The notes: generated by a model from the letters alone, not told the origin. A stretch of 64,000 nt of DNA from Gilichinskyi gelida (GCA_038040385.1 JBBPII010000020.1:46644-110643), one strand, 5' to 3'. Counted from the first letter of the stretch, positions 9,439-18,080 are shown. Numbers and translations are program-made.

Positions 9439-9780
9439 TTATCGAGAGCGCTTCTTGCGGGTCACACGCTTAGGCGCGACGGCACGCTTCCCAGACGGCA
9501 CGCTTTGGGTGCGAGGGTTGGCGGCGAGATCAAGCTGCGCGCGCACCTGCTCGATCGAAATTCCTCGTCCGGCCTCGAGGCTGAGGCGCGCTGCCTCCAT
9601 ACGCGCGATGAAGCGGGGATCGTGTTCGAGCTGATAATCAAACCAGTCGTCGTCGTTTTCGAAACCGATCAGCACCGCGGCCGGCCGGCCATGACGGGTG
9701 ACGACGATCTCCTCCCGTGCCGCAAGTTGAACATAGCGGGACAGGTCGTCTTTGACTTCCGACAACGGCACTCTCTTCAT
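9439..9780 (-). CDS. Phd/YefM-type antitoxin
   Basis: The N-terminal stretch MKRVPLSEVKDDLSRYVQ, followed by EIVVTRHGRPAAVLI, is the DNA-binding Phd/YefM antitoxin pattern. The C-terminal tail is basic (PKRVTRKKRSR). The start at 9780 overlaps the stop of the upstream toxin gene by 4 bases (ATGA), which decides it over a longer in-frame extension without family similarity. The tail is long for the family and probably disordered; the toxin-neutralising region should lie around residues 50-85. The toxin gene comes first, the reverse of the usual order. Confidence 0.85.
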   Translation of the reverse strand: MKRVPLSEVKDDLSRYVQLAAREEIVVTRHGRPAAVLIGFENDDDWFDYQLEHDPRFIARMEAARLSLEAGRGISIEQVRAQLDLAANPRTQSVPSGKRAVAPKRVTRKKRSR

Positions 9781-10070
9781 GATGGTTCTCCAAACTGTGC
9801 CAGCCAGTCGCCGGCGTCCGATTTTCGTATCACGCCGCGAATACGAACGTCGCCTGCCACCACATCGTAGAAGACGCGCCACTCATCAATACGCAGCCGG
9901 TACTGTGGTGAGCGGACCTCCCGCAGTCGCTTGATCCGGCTCTTAGAGACCAACTCCGGCGCATGGCGTAGGTGAAGCTCAATCGCGTCGAGAATCGACC
10001 TTGCGTCAACCTTGGACAAACGCTTCAGGTCGCTGAGCGCTTCTGGCGCAAAGATGATCTCGAAACGCAC
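9777..10070 (-). CDS. RelE/ParE-family toxin
   Basis: The sequence VRFEIIFAPEALSDLKRLSK followed by RLREVRSPQYRLRIDEWRVFYDV is the RelE/ParE barrel, including the conserved YRLRI...RVFYDV strands. I used the GTG at 10070 because it matches where family members start; a TTG at 10091 is also in frame. Members either cleave mRNA on the ribosome (RelE) or poison gyrase (ParE); which applies is not clear from sequence. It is translationally coupled to the Phd-like antitoxin downstream by a 4-base overlap. Confidence 0.85.
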   Translation of the reverse strand: MRFEIIFAPEALSDLKRLSKVDARSILDAIELHLRHAPELVSKSRIKRLREVRSPQYRLRIDEWRVFYDVVAGDVRIRGVIRKSDAGDWLAQFGEPS

Positions 10071-10135
10071 TTCAGGCCAAATGATAGCCAAATCTCAGCA
10101 CGGCACAATTTCTTTCTTGGCGTGTGAGCTGGAAG

Positions 10136-12889
10136 TCAAGCCGGACTGGCGGCGCTGACGCCAGCGTGCAGGTACCGCCCGGTGATGCTGCGCGGGTTGG
10201 CCGCGATCTCCTCCGGCGTCCCCACCGCCACCACCTCCCCGCCGCCGCCGCCCCCTTCGGGGCCGAGGTCGATGACGTAGTCGGCGGCCTCGATGAGCTG
10301 CAGGTTGTGCTCGATGACCACCACGGAGTTGCCGCGGTCGATGAGATTGCGGAACGTGGCGATGAGCTGCTCGACGTCGGTGTGATGCAGGCCGGTCGTC
10401 GGCTCGTCGAACAGGAAGAGGCGCGGCTCGCCGGTCTTCGGCGCCTCGGCTAGAAACGACGCGAGCTTCAGGCGCTGCGCCTCGCCGCCGGAGAGCGACG
10501 CGGTCGATTGTCCGAGGCGGAGATAGCCGAGTCCGACCGAACGGAGCGCGGCGAGCTTCTTGAGCACCGCGCGCTTATCGACGAAGAACTTCATCGCTTC
10601 GTCGACGGTCATGGCCAGGATGTCGTTCACGTTCTTGCGCTTGTACGCCACCTTCATCACCTGCTCGTTGAAGCGGCGCCCTTCGCACTTGTCGCAGACC
10701 ACCTCGACGTCGGCGAGGAATTGCATGTCGATGGTCACCGTGCCGGCGCCTTCGCAGATGTCGCAGCGGCCGCCCGCGGTGTTGAACGAGAACATCCCCG
10801 CGGTGACGCCGCTCAGCTTCGCGGTGGTCGTCTCCGACAGCAGCTTGCGGATGTCGTCCCACGCTTTGATGTACGTGGCCGGATTCGAGCGCGTGGACCG
10901 GCCGATCGGCGACTGATCGACGAACTGCATGTCGTAGATCTGGTCCACGCCCTCCAGCTTCGCCGTGCCGACGTCCAGGCCCGTGGCGCCGCGGAAATCG
11001 CGCTGGTAGCGGTTGTATAGGCAGTTGCGGATGAGCGTGGACTTTCCGGAGCCGGAGACGCCGGTCACCGCGACGAGCTGCCCGAGGGGGATGGCGACGT
11101 CGACGCCCTTGAGGTTGTGCTCTTTGGCGCCGCGGATGTGGATTCTGCCGAAACCCTCACCCGGCCCTTCGCTCCGCTCAGGGCCACCCTCTCCCGCTTG
11201 CGGGAGAGGGGCTGGGGGTGAGGGTTTGCCCACATACACGATCTCTCCCCCCAGTTCCCCTGCCCCCGGCCCCAGCTCGATGGTGTGGTCCGCGCCGGCG
11301 ATGATGGTCGGGTCGTGCTCGACCACGATGACGGTGTTGCCGGCGTTCTTGAGGCGCTTCAGCACCGCCAGCAGGCGCTCGCTGTCGCGGGCGTGGAGGC
11401 CGACGGTCGGCTCGTCGATGACGTACATCGTCTCCGTCAGCGAGCTGCCGAGCGCCGCGGCGAGATTGATGCGCTGAGCTTCGCCACCGGAGAGCGTCCG
11501 CGTCTGGCGTTCGAGGGTGAGATACGAGAGGCCGACTTCGTCGAGGTAGACGAGGCGGTTCACGATCTCGCGGCGCAGGTGTCCGGCGATGGCCTCCTCC
11601 TGCTTCGACATTGGGAGGAACTCCCAGAAACGCCGCGCGCTCTTCACGTCCATGGCGAAGAGATCGCCGACGGTCAGGCCGCGGAACCGCACGTGCTGCG
11701 CGGCCGATTTCAGCCGCGAGCCGTGGCACTGCGGGCACGGCTCGTAGCTGCGGTACTTGGCCAGCTTCACCCGGACGTGGATCTTGTATTTCTTCGTCTC
11801 CAGCCACTCGAAGAAGCCCTTGATTCCGTACCACTTGCTGCGGCCGTTGTAGAGGAGGTCCCACTCCGCCGTCGATAACTGGTCGATCGGGACGTCGAGG
11901 CGCAGCTTGTACTTGGCCGCGGCCTTCGCGAGGTCGTCGTAGCAATCCTCGTAGCCCGCGGAGTTCCACGGCGCCACCGGCTGCTCGTCGAGCCGCAGCG
12001 CGCGGTTGGGGATCACTTTCTCCATGTCGATGCCGATGATCCGTCCGTAGCCCTGGCAGTTCGTGCACGCGCCGAGGGGCGAGTTGAAGGAGAAGAGGTG
12101 CGGCGTCGGCTCGACGAACTCCGTCCCGCACTTGTTGCAGGCGAAGCGCGAGGTGAAGCGGTGGCTGAGCCAGCCGTCCTCCGACTCCTCGAGAACGTTG
12201 ACCGTCCCCTTGGAGATCTCGAACGCCTGCTCGATGGCCTCGGTGATCTGCCCGAGCTTCGCCTCCTCGACGCGCATGCGGGTGATCACCAGCTCCAGCG
12301 ACGTGGTGCCGCTGGTGTCGGTCTCCTTCAGGTCGCAGACCTCGCCGCCGATCCAGGCGCGGTAGTAGCCGGCCTTGATGAGCTGCATGAGCACTTCGCC
12401 GCGGTTCTCGGCGTGGAAGAAGACCGGGGCGAGGATGACGACGCGTTTGGCGTCGAGGGTCGCGGCGATGGCAGCGGTGATCGACTCCGGAGACTCCTTC
12501 CGCACCAGGACGCCGCAGTCGTCGCATTTCGTCTCGCCGCAGTAGGTCATGAAGAGGCGGATGTGGTCGGCGAGCTCGGTGGCGGTGGAGACCGTGGAGC
12601 GGGCGTTCTTCACCGAGTTCTTCTGTTCGATGGCGATGGCCGGGAGGATGCCGTCGATCTCGTCGACGTCCGGCCGGTCGATGCGCTCCAGGAACTGCCG
12701 GACGTACGTCGACATCGATTCGACGAACCTCCGCTGCCCCTCGGCGTAGAGGGTGTTGAAGGCGAGCGACGACTTTCCAGAGCCGGACGGACCGGTCAGA
12801 ACCGTGAGCTGGCGCTGCGGGATCTCGACCGAAACGTTCTTGAGGTTGTTCGTCCGCGCTCCACGAATGGAGATCGTGCGAGTGGGCAT
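10136..12889 (-). CDS. uvrA: UvrA-family excinuclease ABC subunit A
   Basis: The protein (917 residues) is a tandem ABC ATPase for nucleotide-excision repair damage recognition. Visible parts: first Walker A GPSGSGKSS at about 32-40, a first Cys pair (CDDCG) near 120, a Cys motif CNKCGT...CTNCQGYG in the insertion domain, signature TLSGGEAQRINLA, Walker B VIDEPTVGLH, second Walker A GVSGSGKST near 610, zinc module CDICEGAG...CDKCEGRR, signature SLSGGEAQRLKLA and Walker B LFDEPTTGLHH. Residues about 555-579, between the two ATPase halves, are encoded by an inserted dispersed repeat (11153-11226). The sequence differs enough from textbook UvrA that it could be a paralogue (UvrA2-like); with the neighbours visible I cannot decide. 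Confidence 0.93.
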   Translation of the reverse strand: MPTRTISIRGARTNNLKNVSVEIPQRQLTVLTGPSGSGKSSLAFNTLYAEGQRRFVESMSTYVRQFLERIDRPDVDEIDGILPAIAIEQKNSVKNARSTVSTATELADHIRLFMTYCGETKCDDCGVLVRKESPESITAAIAATLDAKRVVILAPVFFHAENRGEVLMQLIKAGYYRAWIGGEVCDLKETDTSGTTSLELVITRMRVEEAKLGQITEAIEQAFEISKGTVNVLEESEDGWLSHRFTSRFACNKCGTEFVEPTPHLFSFNSPLGACTNCQGYGRIIGIDMEKVIPNRALRLDEQPVAPWNSAGYEDCYDDLAKAAAKYKLRLDVPIDQLSTAEWDLLYNGRSKWYGIKGFFEWLETKKYKIHVRVKLAKYRSYEPCPQCHGSRLKSAAQHVRFRGLTVGDLFAMDVKSARRFWEFLPMSKQEEAIAGHLRREIVNRLVYLDEVGLSYLTLERQTRTLSGGEAQRINLAAALGSSLTETMYVIDEPTVGLHARDSERLLAVLKRLKNAGNTVIVVEHDPTIIAGADHTIELGPGAGELGGEIVYVGKPSPPAPLPQAGEGGPERSEGPGEGFGRIHIRGAKEHNLKGVDVAIPLGQLVAVTGVSGSGKSTLIRNCLYNRYQRDFRGATGLDVGTAKLEGVDQIYDMQFVDQSPIGRSTRSNPATYIKAWDDIRKLLSETTTAKLSGVTAGMFSFNTAGGRCDICEGAGTVTIDMQFLADVEVVCDKCEGRRFNEQVMKVAYKRKNVNDILAMTVDEAMKFFVDKRAVLKKLAALRSVGLGYLRLGQSTASLSGGEAQRLKLASFLAEAPKTGEPRLFLFDEPTTGLHHTDVEQLIATFRNLIDRGNSVVVIEHNLQLIEAADYVIDLGPEGGGGGGEVVAVGTPEEIAANPRSITGRYLHAGVSAASPA
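11153..11226. repeat. Dispersed palindromic repeat translated inside uvrA
   Basis: The element runs from ACCCTCACCCGGCCCTTCG to GCTGGGGGTGAGGGT and contains the hairpin CTCTCCCGCTTGCGGGAGAG. The same layout occurs between genes at 32509-32628 and 59356-59406, and in variant form at 37661-37738. Here it is in frame and encodes a Pro/Gly/Glu-rich linker (PAPLPQAGEGG, PERSEGPGEG). Confidence 0.85.
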
Positions 12890-12944
12890 TCGGGTAGAGA
12901 ACGCGTCAGGCGGGACTTCTCATCCCGCGCGATCGCCACGCGCG

Positions 12945-13943
12945 TCAGCGCCGCTTCCTCGACCGCACCACGGGAGACGTCGCGTCCTCGTCGGCATCGC
13001 GATTCCTCGCATCGTCCAGAGCGGGCAGACGTGAAGCACCGATCCTCTGGTGATAGCGGGTTCGCATGTCTTGGAAGGCCTTGATCAGTCGTTCGTCCGA
13101 AGTGATGAAGCCGTACTCATCCCACTCGTCCTTGTCGGTTGAGCTAGGTAGGGCGAAGATCGCGCTCGTCCCGTCGATGATCCAGAGATAAATCGGGATT
13201 TCGATCGAGACTTCGTACGGCGTCTGAGGGAAAACGTCTTTCAGAAAGATGAAATCGAGTTCGTCGAGGGCCTTGACGAACGTCTCGCGGTCGGCGTTTT
13301 CGGGCTTCGGAGTGCGCCGTGCGGCAAGAAACTTGACCACGCGCTGCTTCTGTTGCTCGTCGTTCTGCCAGCGCGCCCACACCTTCTCCGAGAACTGTTC
13401 GTCTTCATGCTTGCGCCGAGTTTTGGCGTCGAGGCAGGTGAGCTCAATCGATATCCCTTCGGAGGCTTTTCTCTGCAGCACCTGCTTGTATCGCAGGCAA
13501 CCGCGCTGCGCATTGAACGCCCCGTAAGCGGGCATGTCGCACATGATGTGGATCGACGTCTGGGCCTTCTCCAGTTCCTCGGCGATGTTGTCGACGAATC
13601 TGGGGAACTGCCCGAGATAACGGGTGGAGAGCGATTGCTGGAGCTTCGTCAGTTGCTCTAGTGTCGTCTGCAAACACTCCTGAGTGGTCTCCTGGTGCCG
13701 ATCTTGGATCTTGTCGTATATGAGCGTTCCCAGCGCCAGAAGGAGGCCGACGATTTCTAGTATCCGCCATTCGACCGCGCGCGCATGTGAGGTGAGCGAC
13801 TCGATGAAGAGGACCAGAAGCACACCGAGAATCAAGCCCGCGCCGGCCGGTACGGTGATCCACCGTTGGATCTTCGACGTCCAAGTAGACGTGATTTGAG
13901 ACACGACATTAAAGAGTACTGGAAAGCGACGCGAAATGCACAC
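12945..13943 (-). CDS. Membrane-anchored protein of unknown function, 332 aa
   Basis: No family is recognised with certainty. Two membrane helices lie at about 30-50 and 60-77 (AGLILGVLLVLFIESL, ILEIVGLLLALGTLIY), followed by a Gln/Thr-rich linker with coiled-coil character and a cytoplasmic domain of about 230 residues. The domain pattern AQTSIHIMCDMPAYGAF ... ISIELTCLDAK resembles the first half of phospholipase-D-like folds, but no HKD motif is present. The C-terminus is basic (VVRSRKRR). Homologues of this layout often turn up as accessory or sensory proteins. The gene is divergent from the neighbouring small membrane protein at 14051, whose start is about 100 bases away. Confidence 0.65.
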   Translation of the reverse strand: MCISRRFPVLFNVVSQITSTWTSKIQRWITVPAGAGLILGVLLVLFIESLTSHARAVEWRILEIVGLLLALGTLIYDKIQDRHQETTQECLQTTLEQLTKLQQSLSTRYLGQFPRFVDNIAEELEKAQTSIHIMCDMPAYGAFNAQRGCLRYKQVLQRKASEGISIELTCLDAKTRRKHEDEQFSEKVWARWQNDEQQKQRVVKFLAARRTPKPENADRETFVKALDELDFIFLKDVFPQTPYEVSIEIPIYLWIIDGTSAIFALPSSTDKDEWDEYGFITSDERLIKAFQDMRTRYHQRIGASRLPALDDARNRDADEDATSPVVRSRKRR

Positions 13944-14050
13944 AAAAATATGTGTGCTATATCACCCTTCTACATCCTCACTCCGTGCCCGAGTGGGCAT
14001 TTGGCGAGAGAATGCTTGGGGCGTCACGGCGCTTCCGTCAGAATGACTGT

Positions 14051-14647
14051 GTGCACTTTGCGGAGATCGCCCTTTCAGTAGCCCTCGGCCTGGCGACGAG
14101 CTTCGTCTTCTTTTACTGGCAGTTCCATCTTGTTGTGCCGCGTGTGCGGTTCAGCGACAAAATCTCGAAGCTGCCGGCTGGCGACGTCGGCAATCGCTAC
14201 CGTGTCAAGTACGAGAACTGTGGTAGCCGCGCGATGATCGAGGTGACGCTGATGGCCCGTTTGCGCGTGAAAGGCGTGCGCAAGGACCTCCCACTGAACT
14301 GGGGCGTGGCCACGATTCCGATGGAGAGCATCACACCGCGCGTCGCGTCGGTGAAGACGAGTCATATACGCCATGTACCCGAGCTCGAATTGTGGAAAAC
14401 GGAGTTCGACCGAACGTTTCCCGGCGACGTTGTTGAGCACACCCACAACGGCACGATGACGCTCGAGGAGCTTTTGAGCTGCGGCACATCAAGCGAGCTG
14501 CGCGTGTATCTCTTCGCGTACGACGAATTCAGCGGCGCGCGCAAGGTATTCGAGTCGAAGGTGTACGGCGTCGCTGACGTGGTGGAAGGCGCTTTCGAGC
14601 CGTACTCACTCGAGATCGTGCCGCGACCCGTTGTCGCATCAGGTTGA
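14051..14647 (+). CDS. Hypothetical single-pass membrane protein
   Basis: An N-terminal membrane helix (IALSVALGLATSFVFFYW) is followed by a beta-rich domain (NRYRVKYENCGSRAMIEVTL ... ELRVYLFAYDEFSG) that looks like an immunoglobulin-type or all-beta soluble domain. I prefer the GTG at 14051, which puts the helix right at the N-terminus; ATGs at 13952 and 14012 are in frame, but the residues they add look like translated intergenic DNA. It is divergent from the membrane protein at 12945-13943. Function unknown. Confidence 0.55.
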   Translation: MHFAEIALSVALGLATSFVFFYWQFHLVVPRVRFSDKISKLPAGDVGNRYRVKYENCGSRAMIEVTLMARLRVKGVRKDLPLNWGVATIPMESITPRVASVKTSHIRHVPELELWKTEFDRTFPGDVVEHTHNGTMTLEELLSCGTSSELRVYLFAYDEFSGARKVFESKVYGVADVVEGAFEPYSLEIVPRPVVASG

Positions 14648-14783
14648 GCGCGCACGCCACTTCGCCGCGCCGCGTCCGGCAGCCAGACCAGAAGGGGCTA
14701 GGAACGGGTGAGGTCGCAACTGATCGGGGCGGCGGCCGAGATTGCTGAAATCCGCCGCGACGAAGTCGGCGAGGTTTGGCGAT

Positions 14784-15038
14784 TCAACCGATCAACCGCT
14801 TGTATTCTTCATGGGTACCGATCCAGAACCAGAGAATGCCTTTGGGGGAATTGATACCAAGTGCACGATGGCCCAAGCCAACTCGAACCGACCAGTACGC
14901 GCCTACTCGCTTCAAATGGAGCGAAGGATGCTGCGGATTGGCCTCGAGCAACTCATAGTTGGCACGGGCAAGCTGCTGGAGTTCCGGTGTGAGTTCGTCG
15001 AAGTGCCGCCAAAACCTACCAGAAGCGTGATGGCTCAA
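14784..15038 (-). CDS. RelE/ParE-like toxin, 84 aa
   Basis: The compact protein has the RelE/ParE-like core: LQQLARANYELLEANPQHPS, then LKRVGAYWSVRVGLGHRAL and WFWIGTHEEYKRLI, the final strand with the terminal tyrosine-lysine-arginine typical of this toxin subclass. The start is a TTG whose TTGA overlaps the stop of the upstream antitoxin gene by 4 bases. This is a compact antitoxin-first operon. Target unknown, presumably mRNA. Confidence 0.8.
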   Translation of the reverse strand: MSHHASGRFWRHFDELTPELQQLARANYELLEANPQHPSLHLKRVGAYWSVRVGLGHRALGINSPKGILWFWIGTHEEYKRLIG

Positions 15039-15235
15039 ATCTTTTTCGTTTCGCCGCGTTCGAGCTCGGCGAGGGCTTCGGCCGCAAACTTGTCGAGCTT
15101 ACCTTCGGCCACGTCGCGCTCGAGCTGACGATCCCATGCCTGCCAGTCGTACTCAGCGAACCAGTCGCGGAAAGCCGCCAGCTCTTCCGGACTGAGCTTT
15201 TCAACTTCGCGCTCGAGAGCTTCTACCTTGGTCAT
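15035..15235 (-). CDS. Small antitoxin partner, 66 aa
   Basis: The protein starts with a heptad-like helix (VEALEREVEKLSPEELAAFRDWFAEYD) and continues with an acidic helical tail (AAEALAELERGETKKI). This pattern is common in small antitoxins found directly upstream of RelE-like toxins. It has no clear DNA-binding domain, so autoregulation may need another factor. It overlaps the toxin gene by 4 bases, strong support for a functional pair. Confidence 0.8.
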   Translation of the reverse strand: MTKVEALEREVEKLSPEELAAFRDWFAEYDWQAWDRQLERDVAEGKLDKFAAEALAELERGETKKI

Positions 15236-15271
15236 ATACGGACCGAATTCTAGAACAGCTTTGCAACGACG

Positions 15272-16258
15272 CTACAGCCTCACCCCATGCCGCTGGTAGA
15301 AGTTGTACTCCCCCAGCCGCGCCCGCAGCTTCTCGACGACCTCCTCGGGGAGCCAGGCGTCGGCGGCGGCGACGTTCATCTCCACCTGCCGCGCGTTGCG
15401 CGCGCCGGGGATGGTGGTGGAGACGGCGCCGTCGGCGAGCACGAACCGCAGCGCCGCCTCGGCCAGCGTTCGTGCGGTGCCGCCGATGATCGACTTCGCT
15501 TCGTCGACACGGCCCAGCGCCTCTTCGAGCCGCCGCGGTGTGAGGAAGTTCTGGCGGATGTCGTCGGCGGGGAATGAGGAGTCGATGCGGAATTTCCCCG
15601 TCAGCAGGCCGGACGCCAGCGGCACGCGGGCGATGATGCCGTAGCCCTTCTCTTTCGCCGCCGGGAACAGCTCCCGCGCGGGCGCCTGATTCAGCACGTT
15701 GTAGAGCACCTGCAGCGCGTGTCCCCATCCGCGCTGCACGACTTCCAGCCCTTCCTCCGGCGTGGAGACCGATACGCCCCAGAAGCGGATCTTGCCGGCG
15801 TCCTGCAGCATCTCCATCGCTTCCTGAATCTCCTCGCGCCGCAGGTCGTCGATGGTCGGGTTGTGGACCTGATAGAGATCGAGGTAGTCGGTGCGCAGAC
15901 GTTTGAGCGAGCCGTCGACGGCGTGAAAGATGTGCTGCCGCGAGAAGTCTTTCTGCAGCGCTCCGGTCGACGAGCGGACCACACCGACTTTCGTGGCCAG
16001 CACGATGTCGTGGCGCGTGCGCGAGAGCACGATCCCCAGCAGCGACTCACTGCGGCCGAAGCCGTAGCTGTCGGAGGTGTCGAAGAAGTTCACGCCGAGG
16101 TCGCGGGCGCGGCGGATCGCGGCGAGCGAGTCGTCGTCGGAGGTGCGACCCCACCCCAGCGGCGTGCCGGAGGCCTCGCTGGCGCCGCCGATGGCCCAGC
16201 CGCCGAATCCGATCACGCTGACTTTGATGCCCGTCCGCCCGAGCTCGCGATACTGCAT
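15272..16258 (-). CDS. Aldo/keto reductase
   Basis: The protein begins MQYRELGRTGIKVSVIGFGG, the standard N-terminus of the family, and carries NFFDTSDSYGFGRSE (catalytic Asp and Tyr), the LATKVGVV strand with the catalytic Lys, DYLDLYQVHNP (catalytic His in VHNP) and a C-terminal cofactor region (SIIGGTARTLAEAALRFVL). It should be a cytosolic NAD(P)H-dependent oxidoreductase; substrate unknown. At 328 residues it is typical of the YajO/Tas-like branch. It sits alone between a toxin-antitoxin pair and the large inverted repeat at 16279-16388. Confidence 0.93.
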   Translation of the reverse strand: MQYRELGRTGIKVSVIGFGGWAIGGASEASGTPLGWGRTSDDDSLAAIRRARDLGVNFFDTSDSYGFGRSESLLGIVLSRTRHDIVLATKVGVVRSSTGALQKDFSRQHIFHAVDGSLKRLRTDYLDLYQVHNPTIDDLRREEIQEAMEMLQDAGKIRFWGVSVSTPEEGLEVVQRGWGHALQVLYNVLNQAPARELFPAAKEKGYGIIARVPLASGLLTGKFRIDSSFPADDIRQNFLTPRRLEEALGRVDEAKSIIGGTARTLAEAALRFVLADGAVSTTIPGARNARQVEMNVAAADAWLPEEVVEKLRARLGEYNFYQRHGVRL

Positions 16259-16278
16259 CTGTTGCGATTGTACCCAGT

Positions 16279-16388
16279 GTCATCCTGAGCGTGAGCGAAG
16301 GATCGGTGTGGGTGGGAGGCGCGATGCTCTGAATTCAGTTCGCCGCGCCACCCGCCTACACCGATCCTTCGCTCACGCTCAGGATGAC
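16279..16388. repeat. Large inverted repeat of the TCATCCTGAGCG...CGAAGGATC family
   Basis: Two 31-base arms, 16279-16309 and 16358-16388, are perfect reverse complements; each contains TCATCCTGAGCG and GCGAAGGATCGG. A 48-base spacer separates them. The element fills the gap between the aldo-keto reductase start and the serA stop. Related copies lie at 17977-18080 and 21831-21906. Confidence 0.9.
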
Positions 16389-16392
16389 ATCG

Positions 16393-17976
16393 TCACAGGC
16401 GCACTTGCGTCACTTCCTCGACCGCGTTGATCGATCGCAGCGCCGTCATGGCCTTCTCGCCCAACTCCGAGTCGACGGTGATGATGGCCATGGCCTTCCC
16501 GCCGCTGGTGGTGCGCGCCAGGTTGTACTCCGCGATGTTGATCTCGTGATCGCCGAGCGACGTGCCCACCTTGCCGACCACGCCGGGGACGTCCCGGTTG
16601 ATGATGTAGAGCAGGTAGCCCTCGGGTGTGAACTCCACGCGGAAGTTGTTGACCGAGACGATCCGCTGCTGGTGCTGCGAGAAGAGCGTGCCGGAGACGC
16701 AGACCTCCTGGCCGTTGGAGCCGGCGCGGAAGGTGATGAGGTTGGTGTAGTCACGCGGCCGGTCGTGCGCGGTGGCGTCGACGGCGATCCCGCGCTGCTC
16801 GGCGAGCTGCGCGGCGTTGACGAAGTTCACCGACTCCGCGAGATGCGGCGTCAGCACGCCTTTGAGCGACGCCACGGTGAGGATCTTCAGCAGCTTCTCG
16901 TCGATGCCCCACGCCTCGATCGTCGCGCGCGTCAGCGGCCCGTTGAGGATCTGGGAGGTGAAGAGGCCGAGCTTCTCCGCGAGATTGACCAGCCCCTTGG
17001 CGTCGGCGTCGGTGACGCCCTCGAACGGCAGGTTGACGGCGGAGACGAAGATGGAGCCGTGCAGCGCCTCGACGACCATCTCCGCCGTCTGCACCGCCAC
17101 GCGGTCCTGCGCCTCGACGGTGTTCGCGCCGATGTGCGGCGACAGGATGATGTTCTTCGCCGTGAGCAGCGGGTGGTCTTTCGCCGGCGGCTCGTCTTCG
17201 TAAACGTCGATCGCCGCGCCGGCGATCTTGCCGCTGTTCAGCGCGTCGGCGAGCGCCTGTTCCTCGTAGATGCCGCCGCGCGCGATGTTGAGGACCTTCA
17301 CCCCATCCTTCATCTTCGCCATTTCGGCGGCGCCGAGCATGCCGTGCGTCTCGTCGGTGAGCGGAGTGTGGACGGTGATGACGTCCGCCTGCGCCAGGAG
17401 CTCGTCGAGCGAGACTTTCTCCGCGTCGGCTTTAGCGAACACGCTGGCCGAGATGTACGGGTCGTACGCGATGACGCGCATGCCGAACGCGCGGGCGCGG
17501 GTGGTGACGCGCGTTCCGATGCGTCCCAGTCCGATCACGCCGAGGACTTTGCCATCCAGTTCCGTCCCCATGAATTTCGAGCGGGTCCACTCGCCGCGCT
17601 TCACGCTGGCATGCGCCTCGGGGATGTTGCGGCAGAGCGCGAGCATCATGGCCATGGTGTGCTCGGTGGCCGACATGACGTTCGCCGTCGGCGCGTTGAT
17701 GACCAGAATCCCGCGCGCGGTGCAGGCCTCGACGTCCACGTTGTCCAGCCCCACTCCCGCCCGCCCGATCACGCGCAGGCGCGACCCGGTGTTGACCAGC
17801 TCCGGCGTCACCGCCGTCCCGCTGCGGGTGATGAGCGCGTCGGAATTAGCGACCGCTTCCAGAAGGTCGGCGCCCTTCAGCCCGGGGCGGTAATCGAGCT
17901 CGACGTCCTCGGCGGCGCGAAGGATGGCGAGGCCGGAGTCGGCGAGGGAGTCGGTGACCAGGACTGTGTAGTTCAT
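16393..17976 (-). CDS. serA: D-3-phosphoglycerate dehydrogenase
   Basis: First step of the phosphorylated serine pathway: oxidation of 3-phosphoglycerate to phosphohydroxypyruvate with NAD+. The protein is 527 residues, the usual size of the long SerA class. Visible are GRAGVGLDNVDVEA, the Rossmann motif GLGRIGTRV (about 148), NIARGGIYEEQAL with the catalytic Arg, the catalytic His in LSPHIGANT, an intervening domain and a C-terminal ACT domain (NRDVPGVVGKVGTSLGDH) that normally binds serine for feedback control. The ATG at 17976 (MNYTVLV) is chosen because upstream in-frame codons come from a dispersed repeat. It is the last gene of the serine operon, about 97 bases after the aminotransferase gene. 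Confidence 0.96.
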   Translation of the reverse strand: MNYTVLVTDSLADSGLAILRAAEDVELDYRPGLKGADLLEAVANSDALITRSGTAVTPELVNTGSRLRVIGRAGVGLDNVDVEACTARGILVINAPTANVMSATEHTMAMMLALCRNIPEAHASVKRGEWTRSKFMGTELDGKVLGVIGLGRIGTRVTTRARAFGMRVIAYDPYISASVFAKADAEKVSLDELLAQADVITVHTPLTDETHGMLGAAEMAKMKDGVKVLNIARGGIYEEQALADALNSGKIAGAAIDVYEDEPPAKDHPLLTAKNIILSPHIGANTVEAQDRVAVQTAEMVVEALHGSIFVSAVNLPFEGVTDADAKGLVNLAEKLGLFTSQILNGPLTRATIEAWGIDEKLLKILTVASLKGVLTPHLAESVNFVNAAQLAEQRGIAVDATAHDRPRDYTNLITFRAGSNGQEVCVSGTLFSQHQQRIVSVNNFRVEFTPEGYLLYIINRDVPGVVGKVGTSLGDHEINIAEYNLARTTSGGKAMAIITVDSELGEKAMTALRSINAVEEVTQVRL

Positions 17977-18080
17977 TTCATCCTGAGCGTAGCGAAGGAT
18001 CTTCGGCTCGACCGGCAGGATGCTGCCGATGGGCCACTGATGCCGTAGTCGAACCGAAGATGCTTCGCTGCGCTCAGCAT
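17977..18080. repeat. Dispersed inverted repeat between the aminotransferase gene and serA
   Basis: TTCATCCTGAGCGTAGCGAAGGATCTTCGG at one end is matched by the imperfect complement CCGAAGATGCTTCGCTGCGCTCAGCAT at the other, in pieces below 31 bases. It is the same family as the 16279-16388 element. The TGA stop of the upstream aminotransferase gene (18074-18076) lies inside the right arm. Confidence 0.8.

Noticed and set aside
7765..9870. 701-codon open frame on the plus strand
   Set aside because: Antisense to the HExxH protein gene and the antitoxin gene, both of which have clear motifs; composition is that of a shadow.
14648..14783. Possible tRNA or small RNA in the gap
   Set aside because: No TTCGA loop or cloverleaf stems could be found; nothing supportable is seen here.
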